From Thermoanaerobaculaceae bacterium (GTDB lineage: Bacteria; Acidobacteriota; Thermoanaerobaculia; Thermoanaerobaculales; Thermoanaerobaculaceae), in contig JACADV010000067.1 of the NCBI GenBank assembly GCA_013388425.1, positions 1 to 32,538 of the forward strand: a stretch of DNA of 32,538 bases, read 5' to 3'. A program made the position numbers and the translations under genes. The notes under the pieces are model-generated. The model was not told where the DNA came from and searched no databases. It saw only the letters and a list, made by a program, of their open reading frames with translations. Of this stretch, positions 17,109-25,238 are shown one piece after another; position 1 is the first letter of the stretch; each line of letters starts with the position of its first letter.

Positions 17109-19915
17109 TGGGAAATCTTACCATCGGCCGGCGCCCCACCCCCCGCCCCCCCGAGGATTTCCCCCACCCTGGCCACGAACTCCTCCAGCGAGAACGGCTT
17201 GATGATCACCTCCGCCCCGCTCAGGTCGTCCTCACTGGCCGGCTCGTAACCAGTGCACACCAGCACCGGCAACGAGGGAGCAAACTGCCGCAGGCGCTGG
17301 TACGCCTCCCGACCGCTCAGCTTGGGCATGAGCAGGTCCAGGACCACCAGATCGAAGCGGGCCCCCTGCTGCTCCACCAGCTCCAGCACCATTGCCCCGT
17401 CCCAGGCCTCCACCACTTCGTACCCCTGCCCTCGTAGCGCCTCGGCCAGGGTCTGGCGCACCAACTCCTCGTCGTCGGCCAGGAGGATGACGCCCCTCCC
17501 CGCCGGCGCCCCCTTGGCCTCGCTCGCGCGGCGGCGCTGGCCACTCAAAGGCAACTCCAGCCACAGCCGGTTGCCAATGCCGGCCCGTTGGCGGCTCCCG
17601 CACCTCCCCTGATGACGGTACGCCACGGCCTGCGCCAGGGCCAGCGCTGCCTCGCGCGACACCGCCCAGGCACCGGGTTCCTGGCCCTCGGGAACCGGGA
17701 CGGCCTCGCCGGTATCGGCAACGGTCAGGCGCACCGTGCTGGCCCCGGGCTGCCCCTCCACCGATACCTCCACCGCACCACCCCCCCGCTCCAGCTCCCC
17801 CACCGCCGCATCCACCGCCACATCCAGGACCAGCTGGAGCTGGAGGGCGTCGCCCACGATCCGGTCCTCCTCCACATCGCGGCGGAGGAAGAGCCGCACC
17901 GATGGCGGCAACGCCGCTCTCTTGCGCTGGCACCAGCGCTCCACGAGACCGCCCAGCCGCAGCTCCCGCAGCCCCGAGGAACCAATCCTCCCCACCGCCA
18001 CAAGCTTTTGCGTCTCCGCTGTGGCCGCCGCCAGGAGCTGGCTCGTCTCCTGGAAGTACGGCGTCACTGTCCCCTCCTGGTGGATACGGTTCACCAGGCC
18101 CACCAGGGCTTGCAGGTCGTTGTTCAGTCGGTGGGCCACGGCGGCCCCGAAGTCGGCCAGTGCCGTGGCCAGCCGTGCTTCCGGCACGCTTGCCGCCAGC
18201 GTGGCAGCCTTGGCCTCCTCCGCGCTCACCACCACTCCCACCCGCACGCCGGCCACATCCAGCGGCACAGCGTGCAGCGTGGCCACGGCACTCGCGCCAC
18301 CCGAGAGGGCAGTGCGAACCACGGTACTGCGGGGATTGCCTCGCAGCGCGGAGGCGAAGATTGCCCGCGCGCGCTTCCGGTCCCCGGGTGCAATCAGCGC
18401 GAGGACGCCTCGCTCTTGCAACTTTGCCGCCGTGAGGCCGGTTTTCTCGAAGAGCGTGCCGTTGCCCCAGACGAGGCGACCCTCCCGATCCAGAACCAGC
18501 ACCGCCCGCGGGTCGAGGGCTCCCACCGCATCCAAGAGCGCCGAGCACCGCTCGAAACTCGCCAGCTCCCGCAAGGCCACCAGCTGCAACTGGCCGCCCT
18601 CCGGATCGCTCCCCACGTGCGAAACCGTCACCTCGACGGCCCGATGCTCCCCCCCCGCTGTGCGCACGGCCGTGCGCAGCCATTCGCGCCGGTGGTCTTG
18701 AGGGTGCGATTCGCCCAGCAATTCGAGGACAGCCTCCCGACCCGACTCTTCGACCAGGTCCACCAGCCGAACGTCCTTCCCGAGCCTGCCGCTCTCCACA
18801 CCCAGGAACGCCTCCGCGTGGTGGTTGAGGGCAACCACCTCCAGGTCGCGGAGCAGCACCAGCGGCATGCCAGCGTGGTCCAGCAGAAACCGGCAACGGG
18901 CTTCCAGGTCGGAGCGCAGGCTTGCCCGCCGCAACCGCTCCGCCTCGGCCACCGCCTCCTCCCGCGCCACCTCGGACCTGGCGCAGGAAACGGCAAAGGC
19001 GACCCACAGGGCGGCCAGCACCACCAGCCCCAACCCTCCCACCAGGAACAGCCCGCGCGCCGGCTCCAGGGCCACGCGCACCGGGAGCAGGCCGGCCACC
19101 GCCCACTGGCCAGGGAGCTCTTCCAGCTGTTCCGCAGCGACCAGCAAACCTTGCCGACGGCCGTTCCATACCCCGACCAGCACGCCGCGGGGCGTCTGCC
19201 CACGCGCCAACTGCTGCCGGGCGGCAGCGAGAGCTGCCTCCGGCAGGATCTCCTCTAGCCCCACGCCGGAGGGCCGTTCCGACGCCGCCACGACCTGGCC
19301 CGCCCCCCGCATCACCAGGAGCAAACCGTTCCCCGCTACCGTCGGGTCGACTCCCAGAGCCCGCTCGAGCTGGCGCAGATCGACCACCGCCAGCACCGCC
19401 ACGCTAGCCCCGACCTCGCCCCGTGGTTCGGTCCCCACCGGCACTCCCACCAGAAGCACATCGAGGCCGGTCATCCTCTCTGTGGTCTGCGCCCAAGCAG
19501 CCCCAGCCGAGCTGGAAATCTCCCGCACCAGCGCGGCTACCACCTCGCGGGGCAGGTCGAGCACCGCGCCGCGCGGCGCCGCCGTCACGACCGCGCCGAA
19601 CCTGTCCACCGCCACGACGCCTCGCACGCTGCGGGGCAGCAAACCGGCAGTCCGCTCCATCAACCCCTCGTCCAGGTGGCCGAGCCGGCCCATCTCGTCG
19701 GTCATCCGCCGCAGCGCGTCCAGGGTCTGGTCGAGGCGAGCCGCCACGTGCCCCCCCGCCCCCAGCACTGCCATGCGCAACCGCTCGCGCGCCTGCTCCA
19801 GGAACACCGTGCGGGCCACGGCGTACGCCCACGCCGCCACCACGACCACGGCCAGCAGGGCAAGCCCGGATGGTGGAACCACGCGGCGCAGGGCGGTCCT
19901 GGAGTTGCTCACCAT
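17105..19915 (-). CDS. hybrid sensor histidine kinase with C-terminal receiver, ATP-binding domain degenerate
   Basis: The 936-residue protein has a membrane helix (about 15-35), an extracytoplasmic sensor region (about 40-285), a second helix (about 290-315), one or two PAS-like regions (about 330-575), a dimerisation helix with His595 in AVAHRLNND, an ATPase-like region (about 660-800) and a complete receiver (phospho-acceptor Asp860 in VVLDLLMP, lysine in IIKPF). The ATPase part is eroded: the N-box asparagine appears as aspartate (VLDVAVDAAV), G1 reads DTGEA, and no GLGL G2 box is visible. ATG 19915 was chosen because a promoter lies directly ahead of it; ATGs at 19945 and 19957 are alternatives, the latter with GGGA upstream. 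It heads the nine-gene run. Confidence 0.8.
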   Translation of the reverse strand: MVSNSRTALRRVVPPSGLALLAVVVVAAWAYAVARTVFLEQARERLRMAVLGAGGHVAARLDQTLDALRRMTDEMGRLGHLDEGLMERTAGLLPRSVRGVVAVDRFGAVVTAAPRGAVLDLPREVVAALVREISSSAGAAWAQTTERMTGLDVLLVGVPVGTEPRGEVGASVAVLAVVDLRQLERALGVDPTVAGNGLLLVMRGAGQVVAASERPSGVGLEEILPEAALAAARQQLARGQTPRGVLVGVWNGRRQGLLVAAEQLEELPGQWAVAGLLPVRVALEPARGLFLVGGLGLVVLAALWVAFAVSCARSEVAREEAVAEAERLRRASLRSDLEARCRFLLDHAGMPLVLLRDLEVVALNHHAEAFLGVESGRLGKDVRLVDLVEESGREAVLELLGESHPQDHRREWLRTAVRTAGGEHRAVEVTVSHVGSDPEGGQLQLVALRELASFERCSALLDAVGALDPRAVLVLDREGRLVWGNGTLFEKTGLTAAKLQERGVLALIAPGDRKRARAIFASALRGNPRSTVVRTALSGGASAVATLHAVPLDVAGVRVGVVVSAEEAKAATLAASVPEARLATALADFGAAVAHRLNNDLQALVGLVNRIHQEGTVTPYFQETSQLLAAATAETQKLVAVGRIGSSGLRELRLGGLVERWCQRKRAALPPSVRLFLRRDVEEDRIVGDALQLQLVLDVAVDAAVGELERGGGAVEVSVEGQPGASTVRLTVADTGEAVPVPEGQEPGAWAVSREAALALAQAVAYRHQGRCGSRQRAGIGNRLWLELPLSGQRRRASEAKGAPAGRGVILLADDEELVRQTLAEALRGQGYEVVEAWDGAMVLELVEQQGARFDLVVLDLLMPKLSGREAYQRLRQFAPSLPVLVCTGYEPASEDDLSGAEVIIKPFSLEEFVARVGEILGGAGGGAPADGKISQ

Positions 19916-19925
19916 TCTGGAGGGT

Positions 19926-19954
19926 ACCGTACCACTTTGCCACATCCCGCGCAA
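19926..19954 (-). promoter_or_regulatory. predicted promoter of the long operon
   Basis: On the minus strand TTGCGC (19949-19954), a 17-base spacer and TGG-TACGGT (-10 at 19926-19931) form an extended -10 promoter. RNA would begin within about five bases of ATG 19915, giving an almost leaderless message. If translation really starts at 19945 or 19957, the promoter must lie further upstream. Confidence 0.4.
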
Positions 19955-20022
19955 CATTGCTGCTTCCCGGCACAGGCAGCCATCGCCAGCCAGGGCAGCT
20001 ACACTGGCAGGAGGAGGTGGTC

Positions 20023-21723
20023 ATGCGCTGGCTTTTCTACGTCGTTGTTGCAACGTTTGGACTTGCGCTTCTGGCCAGGGCTGCCGACCGACCCGAAGGC
20101 AGGGCCTTCGCGACGCGCTCGGTGACGCTGGCTCGCAACGGCATGGTGGCGGCAGCGCACCCCCTCGCCGCGCAGATTGGCGTGGACATCCTCCAGAGTG
20201 GGGGCAGCGCCGTGGACGCGGCCATTGCCGTCAACGCCGCCCTGGCGTTTCTTGAGCCCGTGGCGTGCGGCCTGGGCGGGGATCTCTTCGCCATCGTGTG
20301 GGATCCGGCCACCTCCCGGATCGTCGGTCTCAACGGCTCCGGACGCGCTCCCCTCGCCCTGAAACCGGAGCTGGTGCCCCCCACGCCCCAGGGGACCATC
20401 CCCGAGTACTCGCCCTACGCGTGGACCGTGCCCGGCTGTGTGGACGCCTGGTTCGAACTGCACCAACGCTTCGGCCGGTTGCCCATGGCCACCCTCCTTG
20501 CGCCCGCGATTGCCTACGCCCGCGCCGGCGCACCCGTGCCGCAGGTGATTGCTGGCGCCTGGAGCCGGGGAGCCCGCCTGTTTGCCGACAAGCCCGGCTT
20601 TGCGGACGTCTTCCTCCCCGCAGGGAAGCCGCCGGCAGAGGGGGACGTGTTCGCCAACCCGGCGCTGGCCGCCACCCTCCAGAGCATTGCCGTGGGCGGG
20701 CGCGACGCCTTCTACCGGGGCGAGATTGCCCGGCGGCTCGTCGCCTACTCGGAGCGAGTTGGCGGGTTCTTCACCCTTCAGGACTTGGCAACGCATCGCT
20801 CGGAGTGGGTCGAACCGATCGCCACCACCTACCGCGGCCACACCCTGTGGGAACTGCCACCCAACACCCAGGGCCTGGCCGCTCTCCAAATGCTCAACAT
20901 CCTCGAGAACTTCGACCTTCGCTCCCTGGGCCGGGACAGCGCCGACTTTTGGCACCTCCTCATCGAAGCCAAGAAACTCGCCTACGCCGATCGTGCCGCT
21001 TCCTACGCTGACCCCGCTTTTGCCGCCACGCCCATCGCCCGCCTCAACGACAAGGCCTACGCCGCAGCCCGGGCGGCCACCATCGACATGAAGCGGGCAG
21101 CGAGGAGCGTGGAACCGGGCCTGGGCCAGCTTGCCAAGGGCGACACCACGTTCCTCGCCACCGCCGACTCCCGCGGCATGCTCGTGGCCCTGATCCAGTC
21201 CAACTACACCGGCTTCGGCTCCGGCTACGTGATTCCCGAACTTGGCTTTGGCCTGCAGAACCGCGGGGCGCTCTTTGCCCTCTCCCCCGGTCACCCCAAC
21301 GTCCTTGCCCCCGGCAAGCGCCCGTTCCATACCATCATCCCCGCCCTCTTTGGTGAGGCCGGCGTGCCCAAGGTGGCGTTCGGGGTGATGGGCGGCGACA
21401 TGCAACCGCAGGGGCACGTGCAAATCGTCATCAACCTGGTGGATTTCGGCATGAACCTGCAGGAGGCGGGGGACGCCCCACGTCTGTATCACACCGGCTC
21501 GGCAGAACCCACCGGCACCGCCATGACGGATGGGGGCATCGTCTACCTGGAGGAGGGCATTCCCCCCGAGGTCCGGCGCGAGCTCGTCCGCCGCGGCCAC
21601 GTGCTGCGACAAACTACCGGCACAGCGTTTGGCGGCTACCAGGCGGTCAGCCGCAACCCAACCACGGGCGTCTTGGCTGGGGCCTCCGAGTCGCGCAAGG
21701 ACGGCTGCGCCATCGGCTATTAG
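20023..21723 (+). CDS. ggt: gamma-glutamyltransferase (exported)
   Basis: The 566-residue precursor starts with a signal peptide (MRWLFYVVVATFGLALLARA, then AD). The large-subunit part has the family segments GMVAAAHPLA, GGSAVDAAIAVN and CGLGGDLFAIV. The autocleavage site is GDTTF, with Thr375 as the expected N-terminal nucleophile of the small subunit; the next residue after TT is Phe instead of the common His. PFHTIIPAL and VMGGDMQPQGH follow as expected. It would cleave glutathione and other gamma-glutamyl compounds in the periplasm. The ATG lies behind GAGGAGGTGG. The gene is divergent from the sensor kinase. Confidence 0.93.
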   Translation: MRWLFYVVVATFGLALLARAADRPEGRAFATRSVTLARNGMVAAAHPLAAQIGVDILQSGGSAVDAAIAVNAALAFLEPVACGLGGDLFAIVWDPATSRIVGLNGSGRAPLALKPELVPPTPQGTIPEYSPYAWTVPGCVDAWFELHQRFGRLPMATLLAPAIAYARAGAPVPQVIAGAWSRGARLFADKPGFADVFLPAGKPPAEGDVFANPALAATLQSIAVGGRDAFYRGEIARRLVAYSERVGGFFTLQDLATHRSEWVEPIATTYRGHTLWELPPNTQGLAALQMLNILENFDLRSLGRDSADFWHLLIEAKKLAYADRAASYADPAFAATPIARLNDKAYAAARAATIDMKRAARSVEPGLGQLAKGDTTFLATADSRGMLVALIQSNYTGFGSGYVIPELGFGLQNRGALFALSPGHPNVLAPGKRPFHTIIPALFGEAGVPKVAFGVMGGDMQPQGHVQIVINLVDFGMNLQEAGDAPRLYHTGSAEPTGTAMTDGGIVYLEEGIPPEVRRELVRRGHVLRQTTGTAFGGYQAVSRNPTTGVLAGASESRKDGCAIGY

Positions 21724-21738
21724 GCGCCGCGGGGCGAC

Positions 21739-21752
21739 GGCCCTCGAGGGCC
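21739..21752. terminator. 14-base perfect palindrome between convergent genes
   Basis: GGCCCTCGAGGGCC lies 16 bases after the ggt stop and eight bases from the stop of the opposing gene. It can fold on both strands, but has no T-run. Confidence 0.4.
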
Positions 21753-21759
21753 ACGTGCT

Positions 21760-22470
21760 TCAGGCGGCGCTCACCTTCCGCAGCCACGCCTCCCGCAGTA
21801 AGGTGCGTGCCAGCTGCTCCACCTTCCCCAGCCCCTCCTCGGCCAGCACCACGTACGGCTGCACCCCGCTGGAGAGGGCTGCCACTTCCGCCTCCTCGCT
21901 GCCACCGTCCTCCACCAGCACCGCAGCGAGGCTCGGGTTGGCGGTGGTGTAGGCGGCGAGGCGGGGGTAGAAGTCCGGATCGCCGTGGCAGGAGGTGGCC
22001 ACCAGCAGCAACTCGGGCGGCGGCACCGGCAGTTCGTCCTGGTATGCCTGCACCTCGGCCCACTCGCCCAGGAGCAGGTAGCGCAGGTAGGGGTGGTCGG
22101 CGGCCGCACGGGGGCGGAAGAGTGCCGCCTTGACTACCTGCTCTACGGCCTGGCGGTCGGGGTCGAACACGTAGTCGGCACCAGCCTCGCTCGCCTCGTA
22201 CCGCTCGGTGAGGAACGACGCCTGGACGAGGATCTTGCCGCGGAACGAGTGGCGGCGCAGACTGGCCACCGCATCGATGCGTTGCTGGTGGAGAGCAATG
22301 GGCCCGCGCAGGATGAGCGCCACGTCGCACTCTCCAGCGCAGGCCCTCTCCACCAGTTCCCAGCTCTGCCCCACCGACTCCACCCGCACCTCCGGGTGGC
22401 GCTGCGCGAGCAGTTCCTCCACCTCGTGGCGAGCGGTCACGTCGCCAAAGACCACCACCTTCCCTGCCAT
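21760..22470 (-). CDS. protein of unknown function with receiver-like (pseudo-receiver) fold
   Basis: I do not recognise a named family. The 236-residue protein has an N-terminal half with a response-regulator-like rhythm: KVVVFGD, ECDVALILRG, GKILVQASF, GADYVFDPD, then a helix. The acidic pocket, the phospho-acceptor aspartate and the lysine of real receivers are absent (the strand 3 position reads ILRG, strand 5 reads VFDPD). The second half (about 145-236) has a similar alternation: ELLLVATSCHGD, LAAVLVEDGG, QPYVVLAEEG. The ATG lies one base after the stop of the ferritin-like gene, so the pair is coupled. It is the last gene of its operon. A cytoplasmic partner role is a guess. Confidence 0.6.
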   Translation of the reverse strand: MAGKVVVFGDVTARHEVEELLAQRHPEVRVESVGQSWELVERACAGECDVALILRGPIALHQQRIDAVASLRRHSFRGKILVQASFLTERYEASEAGADYVFDPDRQAVEQVVKAALFRPRAAADHPYLRYLLLGEWAEVQAYQDELPVPPPELLLVATSCHGDPDFYPRLAAYTTANPSLAAVLVEDGGSEEAEVAALSSGVQPYVVLAEEGLGKVEQLARTLLREAWLRKVSAA

Positions 22471-22471
22471 C

Positions 22472-22699
22472 TCACCCTTCCTTCACCACGAAGCGGTTGT
22501 ACTCGGTCTCGATGAGGTCGAAGTGCCGCGCCTCTTCCTTGGCGAGGAATTCGAACATCTTCTTCACGCCGGGATCGGCAACGATGGCCACGCAGCGCAG
22601 GTAGAACTCGCGCGCTTTCTTCTCCCGCTCCATGGCCAGACGCAACGCCTCTTCCGGCCGGGTCCCCGCGTGTACGCCAAATTCGTCGAGTTCGCTCAT
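22472..22699 (-). CDS. half-size ferritin-like / rubrerythrin-type protein
   Basis: The 75-residue protein is one helical hairpin of a ferritin-like fold. Helix 1 has AMEREKKAREFYLRCV with an iron-ligand glutamate, helix 2 has AKEEARHFDLIETEY with the E-x-x-H pair. Full rubrerythrins contain two such hairpins; a single hairpin would have to dimerise to build a di-iron site, as in encapsulated ferritins. No C-terminal encapsulin-docking tail is visible, the protein ending in NRFVVKEG, and no rubredoxin cysteines follow. The ATG sits behind AAGGGGGGAAT. It lies between a CoA-transferase and the pseudo-receiver gene. Confidence 0.75.
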   Translation of the reverse strand: MSELDEFGVHAGTRPEEALRLAMEREKKAREFYLRCVAIVADPGVKKMFEFLAKEEARHFDLIETEYNRFVVKEG

Positions 22700-22727
22700 A
22701 TTCCCCCCTTTTTCCTCGCATTCCACC

Positions 22728-24026
22728 TCACAGCAGGCCGCGGCGTCGCGCGGCATGCCGCAGTTCGTCGCGGAAGTCCGGATGGGCGACGGCAATCAGC
22801 TCGGCGGCGCGTTCCCGCAAGCTCTTCCCGAACAGCGACGCCACCCCGAATTCCGTCACCACGTAGTGAACATCCGCCCGGTTCGTCACCACCCCGGAGC
22901 CCTCCGCCAGAGTGTCCACGATGCGCGACAGGGTCCCGCCCTTGGCGGTGGCGGGCAGGGCAATGACCGGCCGGCCCCCCTTGGAGCGTGCCGCGCCGCG
23001 GATGAAGTCTACCTGCCCCCCGAACCCCGAGTAGATGCTCCGCCCAATGGAGTCGGCGCACACCTGGCCGGTAATGTCCACCGACAGGGCCGAGTTGATG
23101 GCCACCATCTTGTCGTTCTGCGAGATCACGAACGGATCGTTCACGTAGTCGGAGGGGCGGAACTCGCAGAACGGGTTGTTGTCCAAGAAGTCGAAGGTCT
23201 TCTTCGAACCCAGCACGAACGAGGCGACGATCTTCCCGCGGTGCAGGGTCTTGGCCTCGTTGGTGATGACCCCGCTTTCGAACAGCTCCACCACCCCGTC
23301 CGAGAACATCTCGGTGTGGATCCCCAGGTGGCGCTTGTCCTTGAGGAAGAGGAGCACGGCGTCGGGGATCTCCCCGATGCCCATCTGCAGCGTGGCGCCG
23401 TCCTCGATGAGGTCGGCAATGTGGGAGCCGATGGCCTTGGCCACCTCGCCAATCTCCGTGGCCTGGGGAAGCTCCAGGATCGGCCGATCGACCTCCACCA
23501 CGTGGGTCAGTTTCGAAACGTGGATGAAGGCGTCCCCCAGTGCCCTGGGCATCTGCTTGTTCACCAGGGCAATGACCGTGCGCGCTTGCTCCGCGGCAGC
23601 CTTGGTGCACTCCACCCCAACCCCAAAGGAACAGAACCCGTGCTCGTCGGGGGGAGAGATGTGGATGAGGGCCACGTCGATGGGCAGGATCCGCTCCACG
23701 AGCAGGCGGGGGATCATGGACAGGTAGACGGGGACGAAGTCGGCACGCCCATCGTTGACGGCCTGGCGCACGTTGTGGCCTACGAACAGGGCACGGTGCC
23801 GGAAGGACTTCTCGTACTTGGGGTCCACGTAGTCCGCTCGCCCAAAGGTGAGGATGTGGACGATCTCCACGTTGGAGAGCTCGTCCGCCCGGGCCACCAG
23901 GGCCGAGATCAGCTCCTCCGGGTTGTTGCAGCCGCCGTGGATCCACACGTGATCCCCCGACTGCACCGCCTTGACCGCCTCCTCGGGCGTGGTGACGCGC
24001 TGTCTGTAGAGCTCCACCCAGTGCAC
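22728..24026 (-). CDS. acetyl-CoA hydrolase/transferase family CoA-transferase (4-hydroxybutyrate CoA-transferase-like)
   Basis: The 432-residue protein has the full length of Cat1/AbfT-type enzymes, with the catalytic glutamate Glu239 in GIHTEMFSDG, the GIGEIPDAVL loop and the late GGQVDFIRGAARSKGG segment. Such enzymes move CoA between acetyl-CoA and small carboxylates such as succinate, 4-hydroxybutyrate or butyrate. The GTG start follows GGGGAGGGGTTC and lies 13 bases after the alanine dehydrogenase-like gene, so both are in one operon. The substrate is open. Confidence 0.88.
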   Translation of the reverse strand: MHWVELYRQRVTTPEEAVKAVQSGDHVWIHGGCNNPEELISALVARADELSNVEIVHILTFGRADYVDPKYEKSFRHRALFVGHNVRQAVNDGRADFVPVYLSMIPRLLVERILPIDVALIHISPPDEHGFCSFGVGVECTKAAAEQARTVIALVNKQMPRALGDAFIHVSKLTHVVEVDRPILELPQATEIGEVAKAIGSHIADLIEDGATLQMGIGEIPDAVLLFLKDKRHLGIHTEMFSDGVVELFESGVITNEAKTLHRGKIVASFVLGSKKTFDFLDNNPFCEFRPSDYVNDPFVISQNDKMVAINSALSVDITGQVCADSIGRSIYSGFGGQVDFIRGAARSKGGRPVIALPATAKGGTLSRIVDTLAEGSGVVTNRADVHYVVTEFGVASLFGKSLRERAAELIAVAHPDFRDELRHAARRRGLL

Positions 24027-24038
24027 GAACCCCTCCCC

Positions 24039-25157
24039 TCATCCCGCCAGACACGGCGGCGGTGCGAACGGCACGCCGAACATCCTGGCCAGCGATTCCT
24101 TGCAGCAGGCACCGCGGAGCAGGTAGGTCCCCCGACACAGCCCACGATTTTCGGCAAAGGCCCGCTCGAACCCCTTCTCCACGATCTCCAGGAGCAGCGG
24201 CAGCAGGGCGTTGGGCAGGGCCAACGTTGCCGATCGCGCGGCCACCGACGGCAGGTTGGGGACGCAGAAGTGCACGATGCCGTCCACCTCGTAGGTGGGG
24301 TTCGGGAAGTAGGTGGGCCGGGAGGTCTCGCAACACCCGCCCATGTCGATGGAGAGGTCCATGATGACGCTGCGGGGCCGCATGAGCTTGAGCATCTCCC
24401 GGGTGATCAAGAGGGGCGCCCGCTCCCCCTGCTGTGCCGCCGCCACCAGCACCAGATCGGCAAAGGACAGGGCCTTCTCGATGTTGGGCTTGGTGGCCAG
24501 CATGGTGGGGACCGATTGCCCCACGTGGGTGCAGGCGTAGCGCAGGTGCTCCACGCTGCGGTCCAGGAGGATGACGTGGGCGCCCAGACCCAGCGCCGTG
24601 GCGGCCGCCGCCCGGCCCAGCACCCCGGCCCCAATGATCACCATGCTGGCCGGTGGCACCCCGGGCGAGCCAGAAAAGAGAATCCCGCGCCCTCCAAACT
24701 CGTTGAGGAGGAGACCCGGGCCCACGGTCAGCGCCAGCCTCCCGGCAATCTCCGACATGCACATCCGCACCGGCGCCTGCCCCTCCTCGTTCTCGATCAC
24801 CTCCAGACCGATGGCAGTGATCTCCCGCTCCCGCAGCCAGTTGAAGTCTTCCGGACGCGCCGCGGGCAAAGCCCAGTTGGCCACCACCACGTGCCCGGGC
24901 CGCAGGTACTCCCGCGCCACCTTCCCCGGCGGTTGAATGCAGACCACCAGCTCGCTCCGGCCGAACACTTCGGCCCGGTTGTAGACGGTGGTGGCGCCAG
25001 CGGACTGGTAGTCCCCGTCGGCATAGCCGGCGTCGTGCCCCGCCCCGCTCTCCACCACGATGCGAGCGCCGCTCTGCACCAGCGTCTTCACCCCCGAGGG
25101 GGTGAGCGCGACACGGTGCTCTTGCGCCCCCTTCTCTTTCGGGATCCCAATCTCCAT
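24039..25157 (-). CDS. alanine dehydrogenase / NAD(P) transhydrogenase alpha family protein, catalytic residues changed
   Basis: The 372-residue protein aligns along its whole length with alanine dehydrogenase: MEIGIPKE at the start, substrate-binding Arg15 in EHRVALTP, MSEIAGRLAL, an NAD-binding VIIGAGVLGRAAA and DLSIDMGGCCETSRPT. Yet the two catalytic residues of the mycobacterial enzyme (Lys75 in KVKEP, His96 in LHLA) fall on Gln75 (CIQPP) and Ala96 (NWALPA) here. It may therefore catalyse something else, or act closer to the transhydrogenase alpha subunit, though no beta subunit gene is adjacent. ATG follows CGGGAGGGACGCC. It is the first gene of the CoA-transferase operon. Confidence 0.75.
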   Translation of the reverse strand: MEIGIPKEKGAQEHRVALTPSGVKTLVQSGARIVVESGAGHDAGYADGDYQSAGATTVYNRAEVFGRSELVVCIQPPGKVAREYLRPGHVVVANWALPAARPEDFNWLREREITAIGLEVIENEEGQAPVRMCMSEIAGRLALTVGPGLLLNEFGGRGILFSGSPGVPPASMVIIGAGVLGRAAAATALGLGAHVILLDRSVEHLRYACTHVGQSVPTMLATKPNIEKALSFADLVLVAAAQQGERAPLLITREMLKLMRPRSVIMDLSIDMGGCCETSRPTYFPNPTYEVDGIVHFCVPNLPSVAARSATLALPNALLPLLLEIVEKGFERAFAENRGLCRGTYLLRGACCKESLARMFGVPFAPPPCLAG

Positions 25158-25179
25158 GGCGTCCCTCCCGGCCGTGGGG

Positions 25180-25185
25180 AGTCTA
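25180..25185 (-). promoter_or_regulatory. predicted -10 of the alanine dehydrogenase-like operon
   Basis: TAGACT on the minus strand, identical to the -10 of the tRNA-Leu promoter, lies 22 bases ahead of the ATG in an 80-base gap. The -35 side is weak. Confidence 0.35.
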
Positions 25186-25238
25186 CGCAGATCGGGCAAA
25201 GGAGGGAAGGGGGCCGGCCACGACACCGGCCACCACCC

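Noticed and set aside
17100-17115. A cobalamin riboswitch for the adenosyltransferase
   Set aside because: The start codon overlaps the kinase stop, so there is no leader that could hold one.
22472-22699. An encapsulin cargo ferritin
   Set aside because: The single hairpin fits, but there is no C-terminal docking peptide and no encapsulin shell gene in the window.
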